Shown here piece by piece: positions 9,622 through 19,222 of a stretch of DNA of 64,000 nt. A model generated the notes under the pieces. That model was not told the origin of the DNA. It did no database searches and saw only the letters and a list, made by a program, of their open reading frames with translations. Source of the stretch: RBG-16-66-20 sp035308765 (GTDB lineage: Bacteria > Pseudomonadota > Gammaproteobacteria > Burkholderiales > SG8-39); NCBI GenBank assembly GCA_035308765.1, contig DATGGA010000064.1, forward strand, positions 1 to 64,000, in the 5' to 3' direction. The position numbers and the translations under genes were made by a program. Positions within the stretch are counted from its first letter, which is position 1, and each line of letters begins with the position of its first letter.

Positions 9622-9660
9622 AAAAAGAAAAAGCGCCCGCACCGTTTCCGATGCGAGCGC
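9622..9660 (-). terminator. Intrinsic terminator in the ahcY leader
   Basis: On the minus strand a 12-base arm at 9660-9649 pairs with 9644-9633 around a GAAA loop and is followed by the T-rich run TTTTTCTTTTT (9632-9622). Its first six bases, GCGCTC (9660-9655), are also the 3' pseudoknot strand of the SAH riboswitch. Terminator and ligand-bound aptamer are therefore mutually exclusive. Confidence 0.8.
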
Positions 9661-9737
9661 CGTTGTATTTAGCTGAGCCTGATCCGTCAGTACGGCTGAA
9701 ACTCAAACCCGTACGGGGAATGCAGCGCTCCTCAGCA
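9652..9737 (-). ncRNA. SAH riboswitch controlling ahcY
   Basis: The minus strand carries the conserved SAH aptamer elements: GCTGAGGAGCGCTGCA, then CAGGCTCAGC, then GGCGCTCGCA. Helix P1 pairs GCTGAG (9736-9731) with CTCAGC (9677-9672). The pseudoknot pairs GAGCGC (9730-9725) with GCGCTC (9660-9655). The variable hairpin CCCGTACGG/CCGTACTG lies between. SAH binding should hold the pseudoknot, prevent the overlapping terminator and switch the operon on. Confidence 0.93.
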
Positions 9738-9743
9738 GCATCC

Positions 9744-9749
9744 ATTATA
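9744..9749 (-). promoter_or_regulatory. -10 box of the ahcY operon
   Basis: TATAAT on the minus strand places the transcription start at about 9737, immediately before helix P1 of the SAH aptamer. The -35 region is weak (TTATCC-like). Confidence 0.7.
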
Positions 9750-9772
9750 CCCGGGTTGGTGAGGATGGGATA

Positions 9773-10534
9773 ATGACGTTTTTTCGGCGGGCCCCCGTGC
9801 AGTTATCCATCGTCGTCCCGGTGCGCAACGAAGCGGACAACATCCTGCCCCTGCTGGCCGAAATCCATGCCGCGCTGAAGAGCATCGAGGGGAAACCCGT
9901 CGAGTTCGAGGTCGTCTACGTCGACGACGGCAGCAGCGACGCGACGCCGCAGCGCCTGGCCGAAGCGATGCGGGACTATCCGCGGCTCAGGGTGCTCGCG
10001 CACCGCGAGAGCTGTGGCCAAAGCACGGCGCTGATGACCGGCATGCGCGCCGCGCGCGGCGAATGGGTGGCGACGCTGGACGGCGACGGGCAGAACGACC
10101 CGGCCGACATTCCGAAACTGCTGGCGGCGCGCGACGGCGCGCGCATTGAAAACCTGCGGCTCGTCGCCGGGTACCGGAAGAAGCGCCAGGACACGTGGCT
10201 GAAGCGCGTTTCGTCGCGCGTGGCCAACGGCGTGCGCTCGCGGCTGCTGGGCGATGCGACGCCGGACACGGGCTGCGGCCTGAAGCTGATCCTGCGCTCG
10301 GCGGTGCTGGAGCTGCCGGTCTTCGACCACATGCACCGCTTCCTGCCGGCGCTGATCCAGCGCAACGGCGGCGCGACGCTGTCGGTGGAGGTGAACCACC
10401 GCCCGCGCACGCGCGGCACGTCGAACTACGGCATGTTCGACCGGCTATGGGTGGGGATCGTGGATCTGTTCGGCGTGATGTGGCTGCAGCGCCGGACCAG
10501 GCGCCCGCAAGTCAGGGAATTGCGGCGGCCTTGA
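9773..10534 (+). CDS. Family 2 glycosyltransferase (DPM/ArnC-like)
   Basis: This 253-residue GT-A enzyme shows VVPVRNEADNI, the first aspartate pair in YVDDGSSD and the metal site DGDGQNDP. It resembles polyprenyl-phosphate mannosyl or glucosyl transferases but lacks the paired C-terminal membrane helices of the long forms. It likely loads a sugar on undecaprenyl phosphate at the inner face of the membrane. That fits the ArnT-like GT-C enzyme two genes downstream, which would use such a donor. Its TGA overlaps the next start as TTGA. Confidence 0.85.
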   Translation: MTFFRRAPVQLSIVVPVRNEADNILPLLAEIHAALKSIEGKPVEFEVVYVDDGSSDATPQRLAEAMRDYPRLRVLAHRESCGQSTALMTGMRAARGEWVATLDGDGQNDPADIPKLLAARDGARIENLRLVAGYRKKRQDTWLKRVSSRVANGVRSRLLGDATPDTGCGLKLILRSAVLELPVFDHMHRFLPALIQRNGGATLSVEVNHRPRTRGTSNYGMFDRLWVGIVDLFGVMWLQRRTRRPQVRELRRP

Positions 10535-11208
10535 GGTTCAAGACCTTCCTGCCGGGTTTGGTGCTGCTCGCGACTTTGATAGCGGTCGTGTACGTCCTGA
10601 AAAGCGGCGTACTGAGCGAGCTGTTGAACCGGGACTGGATCGACCACGAAGTGCGGGGCAAGGGCATTCCGGGCGAGGTGCTGTTCGTCACCGTCGGGGG
10701 GGTCGCGACCGCGCTGGCGATACCGCGGCACCTCGTTAGCATCCTGGGCGGTTACGCGTTCGGCCTCGAGCAAGGCACGTTGCTGGCGCTGCTCGCCGCG
10801 GAACTCGGATGCGCGCTGATGTTTTTCTACGCGCGCATCGTCGGCCGTCCCCTAGTGAGCGCCCGGCTGGGCGCGCGCGTGCGCCGCATCGAGGATTTTC
10901 TCGCGTCGAATCCATTTTCCATGACGCTGCTGATTCGCGCGCTTCCCATCGGCAGCAACTTCGCCACCTGTCTCGCGGCCGGCGTCTCCCGGGTGCCGGC
11001 GTGGCCGTTCCTGCTGGGCTCGCTCGTCGGCTACCTGCCGCTCACCTTCGCGTTCGCGCTCGCGGGCAGCGGCGTCGACCAGGGCGCCGCGCCGCAAATC
11101 GCCGCTGCGGTGCTTTGTTTCATGGTTTCCGGTGTCATTGGCATCTGGCTGTACCGCAGGTACCGCCATGGCAAGACGCTGGGCGAAGACGTGGAAAAGG
11201 CGATTTGA
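10531..11208 (+). CDS. TVP38/TMEM64 (DedA-like) membrane protein
   Basis: This 225-residue inner-membrane protein has about five to six hydrophobic helices. The SNARE-associated/TVP38 motif region is visible: GGYAFGLEQGTLLALLAAE, with FLASNPFSMTLLIRALPIGSN and PFLLGSLVGYLPLTF. Members are proposed lipid scramblases or flippases, and here it may recycle undecaprenyl phosphate for the flanking glycosyltransferases. The TTG at 10531 overlaps the upstream stop and is the only start compatible with the expected N-terminus. Confidence 0.8.
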   Translation: MRFKTFLPGLVLLATLIAVVYVLKSGVLSELLNRDWIDHEVRGKGIPGEVLFVTVGGVATALAIPRHLVSILGGYAFGLEQGTLLALLAAELGCALMFFYARIVGRPLVSARLGARVRRIEDFLASNPFSMTLLIRALPIGSNFATCLAAGVSRVPAWPFLLGSLVGYLPLTFAFALAGSGVDQGAAPQIAAAVLCFMVSGVIGIWLYRRYRHGKTLGEDVEKAI

Positions 11209-12803
11209 AACAAGATCGCGCGTTGATATTGCTGCTCGCGGGCTGGGCGGTTTTTGCGCTCGCGTCCATCTGGCTGCGGCCGCTGTGGCCGGTTGACGAG
11301 ACGCGCTATGCCAGCGTCGCCTGGGAGATGTGGCTGCGCGGCGATTTTCTCGTGCCCTATGTCAACGGCGAGCCCTACAGCCACAAGCCGCCGCTGCTGT
11401 TCTGGCTGATCCAGGCGGGCTGGGCGGTGTTCGGCGTCAACGACTGGTGGCCGCGGCTGGTGGCGCCGCTGTGCGCGCTTGCGGCAATTCCTTTGCTTTT
11501 GAAATTGGAAAAACTTCTTTGGGATGAAAAGCAAGAGCAAAACAGCTACTCGATCTGGGTGCTGTTCGGCACGCTGCTGTTCGCGAGTTTCATCACGCTG
11601 GTCATGTTCGACCTGCTGCTGATGCTGTGCGCGATGGCCGGAATGATCGGGGTTTTGTATTTAAGTAAAAACCAATTCAAAGGAGTTCTATGGCTCGGCG
11701 CTGGTATCGGCCTCGGCGTGCTCGCCAAGGGGCCGGTGATCCTGCTGCACGTGCTTCCGGCGGCGTGCGCCGCGCCGTGGTGGGCGCCTTCGCTTAAGGG
11801 AAAGCTCGGGCGCTGGTATCTGGATATTTTTCTCGGCGTGCTGCTGGGCGCGGCGCTCGCGCTCGCCTGGGCGCTGCCCGCAGCGTATTTCGGTGGCGAG
11901 GAATACAGCCGGGCGATATTCTGGGGCCAGACTGCCGGTCGGGTGTCGGAGTCCTTCGCCCATCGCTCGCCGTGGTGGTACTACCTGCCGCTGCTGCCGC
12001 TGATTTTTTTCCCGTGGTTCGTCTGGCCGCGATTCTGGCGAGGAATTTCTGTAAAGGATCAAGGGCAAAAATTTCTTGCCGCCTGGCTCCTGCTTGCGCT
12101 GCTCGGCTTCTCGCTGGTGAGCGGCAAGCAGGCGAAATACTTGGTGCCGCTGCTGCCCGCGTTTGCGCTGCTCGCGGGCCATGCGCTCGCCCGGCTGAAG
12201 TCGCCGCCGCGCTGGTGGGAAATGCTGCCGCCCGCGCTCGGCTTTCTTGCCTTGCCCGCGCTGCTTGCCTACCTGCGCTCGCGGCCTGACGGGATCAAGC
12301 TGCCGGAATGGTGGGTGGCGAATATTGCGCTGTGGCCCGTCGTGGTCCTCGCGCTGATCCCGCTGCTGCTCTTTTTCTGCCGCAAAGACACCGCGGTCCA
12401 GGCGCGGGCGCTGGCTTTCGCCGTGCTGGGCGCGTTTGCCGTGGCGGGCGCGGGCCTCATTCCGGCGTATGTCCCATACGGCGACCCCCGGCCTGCCGCC
12501 AGACACATCGCAGCGCTGCAGGACGAGAATGTGCCTCTCGCGCACCTGGGCAAGTACCACGCGCAATACAACTTTGCGGGGCGGCTGCGCGCGCCGATCG
12601 AGATTCTCGATCCGCAGGAGGTAAGGGGCTGGGTCGCCGCGCATCCGGGCGGGCAGGTGCTGACGATGGACCCAGTTCGCTATCAAGGCGCGGGCGGCGG
12701 GGCCGCCGCCGGCGGTCCTGAATACCAGGCGCCGTTCAGGGGCGCATGGCTGCAGGCCTGGCGCGGCGAGGCGCTGCTCGTGGCGCGGCCCGAGCTGCGC
12801 TAG
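11205..12803 (+). CDS. ArnT-like GT-C glycosyltransferase
   Basis: This 532-residue polytopic protein has a short N-terminal helix, then the catalytic PVDETRYASVAWEM loop typical of the ArnT/PMT family, an HKPPLLFWL segment and about ten further membrane helices. A soluble C-terminal part follows. It should transfer a sugar from an undecaprenyl-phosphate donor to lipid A or another envelope acceptor on the periplasmic side. The TTG start at 11205 overlaps the TVP38 stop as TTGA, completing a three-gene coupled unit with the GT2 enzyme. Confidence 0.85.
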   Translation: MKQDRALILLLAGWAVFALASIWLRPLWPVDETRYASVAWEMWLRGDFLVPYVNGEPYSHKPPLLFWLIQAGWAVFGVNDWWPRLVAPLCALAAIPLLLKLEKLLWDEKQEQNSYSIWVLFGTLLFASFITLVMFDLLLMLCAMAGMIGVLYLSKNQFKGVLWLGAGIGLGVLAKGPVILLHVLPAACAAPWWAPSLKGKLGRWYLDIFLGVLLGAALALAWALPAAYFGGEEYSRAIFWGQTAGRVSESFAHRSPWWYYLPLLPLIFFPWFVWPRFWRGISVKDQGQKFLAAWLLLALLGFSLVSGKQAKYLVPLLPAFALLAGHALARLKSPPRWWEMLPPALGFLALPALLAYLRSRPDGIKLPEWWVANIALWPVVVLALIPLLLFFCRKDTAVQARALAFAVLGAFAVAGAGLIPAYVPYGDPRPAARHIAALQDENVPLAHLGKYHAQYNFAGRLRAPIEILDPQEVRGWVAAHPGGQVLTMDPVRYQGAGGGAAAGGPEYQAPFRGAWLQAWRGEALLVARPELR

Positions 12804-12812
12804 ACTAGGCAC

Positions 12813-13037
12813 ATGCACATGGCTATTCAAGGCGGGCTGGTCGGACTCGGCATCGCGGCATTCCTCTACGCGTTCGAGTACCTGGCGGTAAAGCGCGCCG
12901 CCGCCGAGCGCAGCAAGAAGATGGCGAAGAAAATGGAGATCAACCAGGAGGAAATCTCCAGGCTGAGAGCAGTCAGGGGGCTTTGCTACTTCCTGCCGAT
13001 CGGTTGCGCGATCGGCGCCTGGCTGGTCTGGGGTTAG
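12813..13037 (+). CDS. Small two-helix membrane protein
   Basis: This 74-residue protein has a hydrophobic segment at each end (about residues 6-24 and 57-73). A charged, lysine-rich middle segment between them (KRAAAERSKKMAKKME) is probably cytosolic and helical. I do not recognise a family. A TAGACT hexamer at 12801-12806 overlaps the upstream stop and could give it its own nearly leaderless transcript. It ends five bases from the convergent metK stop. Confidence 0.6.
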   Translation: MHMAIQGGLVGLGIAAFLYAFEYLAVKRAAAERSKKMAKKMEINQEEISRLRAVRGLCYFLPIGCAIGAWLVWG

Positions 13038-13041
13038 ACCG

Positions 13042-14199
<1,158 letters not shown>

Positions 14200-14246
14200 A
14201 GATTTGCTTCGAACCCGCTGCGAAAAAGGGGCTGCAAGGATACCAG

Positions 14247-15077
14247 ATGCCGCGCTTCCTGATGAGCCTCGCCGCACGTTTTCCGCTCGCGATTCTGCAT
14301 GCGATGGGCGCGCTGCTCGGGTGGGCGATCTACGGGCTGTCGCCCACCTACCGGCGCCACCTGCGCGACAACCTGGCTGCGGCGGGCTACCGCGACGGCG
14401 CGACGCGGCGCGCGGCGATCGCGGGCGCCGGGCGGCTGGTGGCGGAGCTTCCCGCGGTCTGGCTGCGTCCGCGCGCCGAGCTCGTGCGCCGGGTCGACGG
14501 CATCGAACACATCGACGCGGCGCGCGCAGCCGGAAAGGGGATCGTCTTTTTCACGCCGCACCTGGGCTGCTTCGAAATCGCAGGGCAGTGCGTCGCGGAC
14601 CTGTTCCCGATCACCGTGCTGTACCGCCCGCCCAAACATGCCTGGCTGCAGCGGATCCTCGACGAAGTGCGCGGCCGCGGCAACATGCGCACGGCGCGCG
14701 CCGAGTTCTCGGGTGTGCGCGAGCTGCTGGAAGCGCTGGCGCGCAAGGAAGCGGTCGGCATACTTCCGGACCAGGTCCCGGGCGTGGGGGAAGGCAAATG
14801 GGTCGAATTCTTCGGCCGCTCCGCCTACACCATGACTCTGGGGGTGAGGCTGGCGGCGCGGCCCGGCTGCGCCTGCCTGCTGGCGTTCGGCGAGCGCCTG
14901 GCCGCGGGCGCCGGCTACGTGATTCACTTCAGGCCGTTGCCGGCGGCGGTACCCGGCGAAAGCGAGCTCCGGCGCCTGAATCGCGCGCTCGAAGAATTGA
15001 TCCGGGAGCGTCCGGGCCAGTATCTCTGGGGCTACAACCGCTACAAGACGCCGAGTGGCGCGAGGCAGCCCGGTTGA
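14247..15077 (+). CDS. LpxL/HtrB-family acyltransferase, first copy
   Basis: This 276-residue protein has an N-terminal membrane anchor and the catalytic H-x4-E motif (HLGCFE, about residues 105-110), then FLPD-like ILPDQVPG and a YLWGYNRYK ending. These are hallmarks of late lipid A acyltransferases, which add a secondary acyl chain to Kdo2-lipid IVA at the inner membrane. It overlaps the second family member downstream through TTGA, so the pair is co-translated. The acyl chain length used cannot be read. Confidence 0.9.
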   Translation: MPRFLMSLAARFPLAILHAMGALLGWAIYGLSPTYRRHLRDNLAAAGYRDGATRRAAIAGAGRLVAELPAVWLRPRAELVRRVDGIEHIDAARAAGKGIVFFTPHLGCFEIAGQCVADLFPITVLYRPPKHAWLQRILDEVRGRGNMRTARAEFSGVRELLEALARKEAVGILPDQVPGVGEGKWVEFFGRSAYTMTLGVRLAARPGCACLLAFGERLAAGAGYVIHFRPLPAAVPGESELRRLNRALEELIRERPGQYLWGYNRYKTPSGARQPG

Positions 15078-15952
15078 TCCACGTCCTCGTTGCGTTGCTG
15101 TGGCTGCTGCATTTCCTGCCGTCGCGGGCCATCGCGGCGGTGGGCGACGCGATGGGCGCGGCGGCCTTCTGGCTGATTCCCGAGCGCCGCCGCGTGACGC
15201 GGATAAATCTCGCGAAGTGCTTTCCCCGGATGAACGCCGGCGACAGGGAAAAGCTGGCGAGGGCCCATTTCCGCATCTTCTGCCGCAGCCTGCTGGATCA
15301 CACGATCCTCTGGTGGGCGCCGCGCGCGCGCATCGAGCGCCTTATCCGCATCGAGGGGCTGGAGCATCTGCGCGCGGCGACGGGAAAGCCCGGCGGCGCG
15401 CCGGTGATCCTGTTCGTGCCGCACTTCCTGGGCATGGACGCGGGCGGCACGCGCATCTCCTGCGAGATCAACGTGGTGTCCATGTACGCCAAGCAGAAGA
15501 ACGCGAAGGCCGACGAACTGCTGATGCGGGGCCGCACCCGCTTCGGCGACCAGCTGCTGGTGTCGCGCCAGCAAGGGATCCGCGCCACCATCGCCGCCAT
15601 GCGCGCGGGGCGGCCGTTCTACTACCTGCCGGACCAGGATTTCGGCCCGCGCGACGCGGTATTCGTGCCGTTCTTCGGCGTCACCGCCGCCACCGTGCCC
15701 GGCCTGTCGCGCATCGCGCGCATCGCCGGCGCAAAAGTGCTGCCGTGCGTGACGCAGATGCTGCCGAAGGGCGCGGGCTACGTGCTGCGCATCGAGCCGC
15801 CGTGGGACAATTTCCCGACGCAGGACGTGGTCGCCGACACGCGGCGCATGAACGAGTACATCGAGCGCCGCGTGCTTGAAATGCCCGAGCAGTACCTGTG
15901 GATGCACAAGCGGTTCAAGACACGTCCAGAGGGTGAGGCCCGCTTCTACTAG
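15074..15952 (+). CDS. LpxL/HtrB-family acyltransferase, second copy
   Basis: This 292-residue homologue of the preceding gene has an N-terminal hydrophobic anchor, the catalytic H-x4-D motif (HFLGMD), YLPDQDFGP and the closing QYLWMHKRFKTRPEG. The two tandem copies probably add the two secondary acyl chains of lipid A, by analogy with LpxL and LpxM. The TTG start at 15074 overlaps the upstream stop. The next gene begins two bases after its stop. Confidence 0.9.
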   Translation: MIHVLVALLWLLHFLPSRAIAAVGDAMGAAAFWLIPERRRVTRINLAKCFPRMNAGDREKLARAHFRIFCRSLLDHTILWWAPRARIERLIRIEGLEHLRAATGKPGGAPVILFVPHFLGMDAGGTRISCEINVVSMYAKQKNAKADELLMRGRTRFGDQLLVSRQQGIRATIAAMRAGRPFYYLPDQDFGPRDAVFVPFFGVTAATVPGLSRIARIAGAKVLPCVTQMLPKGAGYVLRIEPPWDNFPTQDVVADTRRMNEYIERRVLEMPEQYLWMHKRFKTRPEGEARFY

Positions 15953-15954
15953 AA

Positions 15955-16893
15955 ATGATGGAAAAACTCCGCACAGCGGTCATCGGCGTCGGGCACATGG
16001 GCGGATTCCACGCCCGGAAACTCGCGGCCAGCGCCAGCGCCGAGCTGGTCGCCGTCGTCGACGGCGACGCCGCGCGCGCGAAGAAGATCGCGGACGAACT
16101 GGGCTGCGCCGGCGAGACCGATTACCGGGCCGTGCTGGCCCGGATCGAGGCGGCCTGCGTCGCCGTACCCACCGAGCACCACATGGACGTGGTGCGCGCC
16201 TGCCTCGAGGCAGGCGTGCATGTGCTGGTGGAAAAACCGCTCGCCCGCACGCTGGCCGAAGCCGACGCGATGCTGGTGCTCGCGCGCTCCAAGGGGCTCG
16301 TGCTGCAGGTGGGCCACCTGCAGCGCTTCAATCCCGCTTTCCAGGCGCTGGCGGCACAGGGCAGCAGGCCGCTGTTCATCGACATCGAGCGGCTGGCGCC
16401 GTTCAAGGGGCGCAGCACCGATGTCGACGTGGTGCTCGACCTGATGATCCACGACCTCGATCTGGTGCTGGCGCTGGCCAGGGCGCCGGTGGAGCAGGTA
16501 AGTGCCGCGGGTTTCAGCGTGCTGACGGAGGCCATCGACATCGCCAATGCGCGCATCGAATTCGCCGATGGCGCCGTCGCCAGCGTTTCGGCCAGCCGTG
16601 TCAGCCAGGCGTCGGTGCGCAAGCTGCGCGTGTTCCGGCATGACGGCTACGTTTCGGCAGACCTGCAGGGGCAGCGGCTGCGCCACGCGCGCAGGGGCAG
16701 CGCCGGGATCGAAGAGTCGGAGCAAGCCTTCGAGCGCGCCGACGAGCTTAGTCTGCAGGCGGAAGATTTCGTGCGCGCGGTGCGCGCGCGCGGCACGCCG
16801 CTGGTGAGCGGCGAGCAGGGCCGGCAGGCGCTGGCGCTGGCGCTGCAGGTGGCGCGGCTGATCGACGAGAGGCTGGCGCGGCATGGAGCTTGA
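15955..16893 (+). CDS. Gfo/Idh/MocA-family oxidoreductase
   Basis: This 312-residue dehydrogenase has an N-terminal Rossmann fold (VIGVGHMGGFHARKL) and the family EKPLA motif at about residues 91-95 (VLVEKPLARTLAEAD), followed by the substrate domain with DLMIHDLDLVL. Such enzymes oxidise or reduce sugars or related alcohols with NAD(P). The substrate is unknown. It sits between the lipid A acyltransferases and dapF, overlapping dapF by 11 bases, so an envelope sugar is a reasonable guess. A second ATG at 15958 is an alternative start. Confidence 0.85.
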   Translation: MMEKLRTAVIGVGHMGGFHARKLAASASAELVAVVDGDAARAKKIADELGCAGETDYRAVLARIEAACVAVPTEHHMDVVRACLEAGVHVLVEKPLARTLAEADAMLVLARSKGLVLQVGHLQRFNPAFQALAAQGSRPLFIDIERLAPFKGRSTDVDVVLDLMIHDLDLVLALARAPVEQVSAAGFSVLTEAIDIANARIEFADGAVASVSASRVSQASVRKLRVFRHDGYVSADLQGQRLRHARRGSAGIEESEQAFERADELSLQAEDFVRAVRARGTPLVSGEQGRQALALALQVARLIDERLARHGA

Positions 16894-17680
16894 GTTCGTC
16901 AAGATGGAGGGCGCCGGGAACGATTTTGTCGTCCTTGATTTCACAGCCAGGGCTTTTGAATTAAGAAAAGAACAAATACGAAAGCTCGCCGACCGTCACT
17001 TCGGCATCGGCTGCGACCAGATCCTCGTGGTGGAGCGGCCGACGAAACCGGGCGTGGATTTCCGCTACCGCATCTTCAACGCCGACGGCGGCGAGGTCGA
17101 GCAATGCGGCAACGGCGCGCGCTGCTTCGTCAAGTTCGTGCACGCGAAAGGGCTGACGGCGAAACGCGAGATCCGGGTCGAGACCCTGGGCGGGGTCATC
17201 GCGCCGCGGCTGGAGGACGATGGCGAAGTGAGCGTCGACATGGGCCCGCCCGCGGTCGAAAACCTGAACGAGAAACTTCAGATAGAAGGCAAACCCGTCG
17301 ACCTCGCGGTTCTTTCCATGGGCAATCCCCACGCCGTCCAGGTCGTCGCCGACGTGGCGGCCGCCCCGGTGAGCACCCAGGGTCCGTTGCTCGAGCACCA
17401 CGCCCGCTTCCCCAACCGGGTCAACGCCGGCTACATGCAGGTGCGCGACCGGCACCGCATCGCCCTGCGGGTTTGGGAGCGCGGCGCGGGCGAAACGCTG
17501 GCCTGCGGCACCGGTGCCTGCGCGGCGGTGGTGACCGGCATTCTGCGCGGTCTCATCGAGCCATCGGTGGCGGTCGAAACCCGCGGTGGCGCATTGACCG
17601 TCTCTTGGGAGGGCGGCGACAATGCCGTCTGGATGAAGGGCCCCGCTAGAAGCGTGTTCGAAGGCGAGATCGAAATATAA
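16883..17680 (+). CDS. dapF: Diaminopimelate epimerase
   Basis: This 265-residue enzyme converts LL- to meso-diaminopimelate for lysine and peptidoglycan synthesis. The two catalytic cysteines are visible: C75 in EQCGNGARC and C208 in ACGTGACAA. MEGAGNDFVV is the usual opening. The dapF-DUF484-xerC order is typical of proteobacteria. The start overlaps the oxidoreductase gene, and DUF484 follows 13 bases after the stop. Confidence 0.97.
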   Translation: MELEFVKMEGAGNDFVVLDFTARAFELRKEQIRKLADRHFGIGCDQILVVERPTKPGVDFRYRIFNADGGEVEQCGNGARCFVKFVHAKGLTAKREIRVETLGGVIAPRLEDDGEVSVDMGPPAVENLNEKLQIEGKPVDLAVLSMGNPHAVQVVADVAAAPVSTQGPLLEHHARFPNRVNAGYMQVRDRHRIALRVWERGAGETLACGTGACAAVVTGILRGLIEPSVAVETRGGALTVSWEGGDNAVWMKGPARSVFEGEIEI

Positions 17681-17693
17681 AAAAGGCTCTTAT

Positions 17694-18311
17694 ATGGACG
17701 CAAAAGACGTCGCGCAGTTCCTCAAGGCCAACCCGCAGTTCTTCGATCAGCATCCGCAGCTGCTCGAAACCATCTACGTGCCGCATCCGCACGGCGGGCG
17801 CGCGATCCCGCTCACCGAGCGCCAGATCGTGTCGCTGCGCGAGAAGGTGCGGCTGCTCGAAGGCAAGCTGGGCGAGTTCGTCCGCTTCGGCGAGGACAAC
17901 GACGCCATCGGCGAGAAGGTGCACCGGCTGTCGCTGGCGCTGCTGGGCGCGAAGGATACGCCGGCCGCGACGCAGGCGCTGCACTTCCATCTTCGCGAAG
18001 ATTTCTCGGTGCCCCACGTGGCGCTCAAACTCTGGACCCACGAGGATGTCCCGGCAGAGCTCCGCGACAAGGCCGAAACCATGGGCGCTCCTCAATGTGG
18101 TGCCGCGGCGGGTAGTCCTTTTCTCGGCTGGTTCGGCGAGGCCGCGGATCACGTGCGCTCGATCGCGCTCGTCCCGCTTGGACAAACGCGCACCGTCGGC
18201 GTGCTCGCGCTGGGCAGCGAAGACCCGCAACGCTTCTTCGCCGAAATGGGGACGCTCTACCTGCGACGCATCGGCGAGCTCACCGCGGGCGCGCTGGCTG
18301 CGCGCGGCTGA
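17694..18311 (+). CDS. DUF484 family protein
   Basis: This 205-residue protein carries the DUF484 opening VAQFLKANPQFFDQHPQLLETI and a GAF-like C-terminal half (LGWFGEAADHVRSIALVPLG). The biochemical role is not established. Its constant position between dapF and xerC is the main clue. The ATG at 17694 follows an AAAAGG-type ribosome site. Confidence 0.85.
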   Translation: MDAKDVAQFLKANPQFFDQHPQLLETIYVPHPHGGRAIPLTERQIVSLREKVRLLEGKLGEFVRFGEDNDAIGEKVHRLSLALLGAKDTPAATQALHFHLREDFSVPHVALKLWTHEDVPAELRDKAETMGAPQCGAAAGSPFLGWFGEAADHVRSIALVPLGQTRTVGVLALGSEDPQRFFAEMGTLYLRRIGELTAGALAARG

Positions 18312-18318
18312 TCCCTCG

Positions 18319-19212
18319 TTGAACGACCCCGGTCTCGGCAAAGCCTGGCTCGAGACGCTCGAGCACCAGAGGCGTCTTTCCCCCCATACGCTGGCGAACT
18401 ACTCCCGCGCCGTCGGCGTTCTGTTCGAACTGAAGGAAAAAACCGAGTTGCGCGAACTGGACGCCGCGCAGATACGGCGTTTCGTCGCGCGGCTGCACGC
18501 CGCCGGCCTCTCGGGCCGCTCGCTCGCGCTGACGCTGTCGGCCTGGCGCGGTTTCTATCACTGGCTCGCGCGCCACAAAAGCTTTCCCGCCAACCCGGTG
18601 CAGGGCGTGCGCGCGCCGAAGTCGCCGCGCCATCTGCCCAAGGTCCTTTCGGTGGAGCAGGCGCAGCAACTGCTCGAGGGCGCGGCGCCCGATACGCCGG
18701 AAGCAGCGCGCGACCGCGCCATGTTCGAACTGCTCTATTCCTCGGGGCTGCGGCTCGCGGAGCTCGTCGCGCTGGATGCGGACGACGGCAGGCTGGATCT
18801 CAAGCAGGCCGAAGTCACCGTCACCGGCAAGGGCAGCAAGACGCGCACGGTGCCGGTCGGCGGTCGCGCGCGCGAGGCGCTTCGAGACTGGCTCAAGGCG
18901 CGCGCGCTGCTCGCGGCGCCGCGGGAACGGGCGCTGTTCGTGGGCGCCCGAGGCAAGCGCATCGCGCCCGGCACGGTGCAGGCGCGGCTGCGCGCCTGGG
19001 CCAAGCGCCGGGGCCTGGGCGGCTCGGTGCATCCGCACATGCTGCGCCATTCCTTCGCCAGCCACGTGCTGCAGTCGTCGCAGGACCTGCGCGCGGTGCA
19101 GGAGATGCTCGGCCACGCCAGCATCTCGACCACGCAGGTCTACACGCATTTGGATTTCCAGGCGCTGGCGAAGGTCTACGACGCCGCGCACCCGCGCGCG
19201 CGAAAAAAGTAA
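18319..19212 (+). CDS. xerC: Tyrosine recombinase XerC
   Basis: This 297-residue site-specific recombinase would resolve chromosome dimers at dif together with XerD. An N-terminal SAM-like core-binding domain (about 1-90) precedes the catalytic domain. Catalytic residues visible are R145, K171, H240, R243, H266 and the nucleophile Y275. The TTG at 18319, seven bases after the DUF484 stop, gives the family's usual N-terminus. Chromosomal context identifies it as XerC rather than a phage integrase. Confidence 0.93.
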   Translation: MNDPGLGKAWLETLEHQRRLSPHTLANYSRAVGVLFELKEKTELRELDAAQIRRFVARLHAAGLSGRSLALTLSAWRGFYHWLARHKSFPANPVQGVRAPKSPRHLPKVLSVEQAQQLLEGAAPDTPEAARDRAMFELLYSSGLRLAELVALDADDGRLDLKQAEVTVTGKGSKTRTVPVGGRAREALRDWLKARALLAAPRERALFVGARGKRIAPGTVQARLRAWAKRRGLGGSVHPHMLRHSFASHVLQSSQDLRAVQEMLGHASISTTQVYTHLDFQALAKVYDAAHPRARKK

Positions 19213-19222
19213 AACTGCGGAC

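Noticed and set aside
14200..14246. Possible SAM riboswitch before metK
   Set aside because: Only 47 bases separate metK from the divergent gene, and none of the known SAM aptamer cores is visible.
18319..19212. Integrase of a mobile element
   Set aside because: The dapF-DUF484-xerC context and length identify chromosomal XerC. No attachment-site repeats or cargo are visible.
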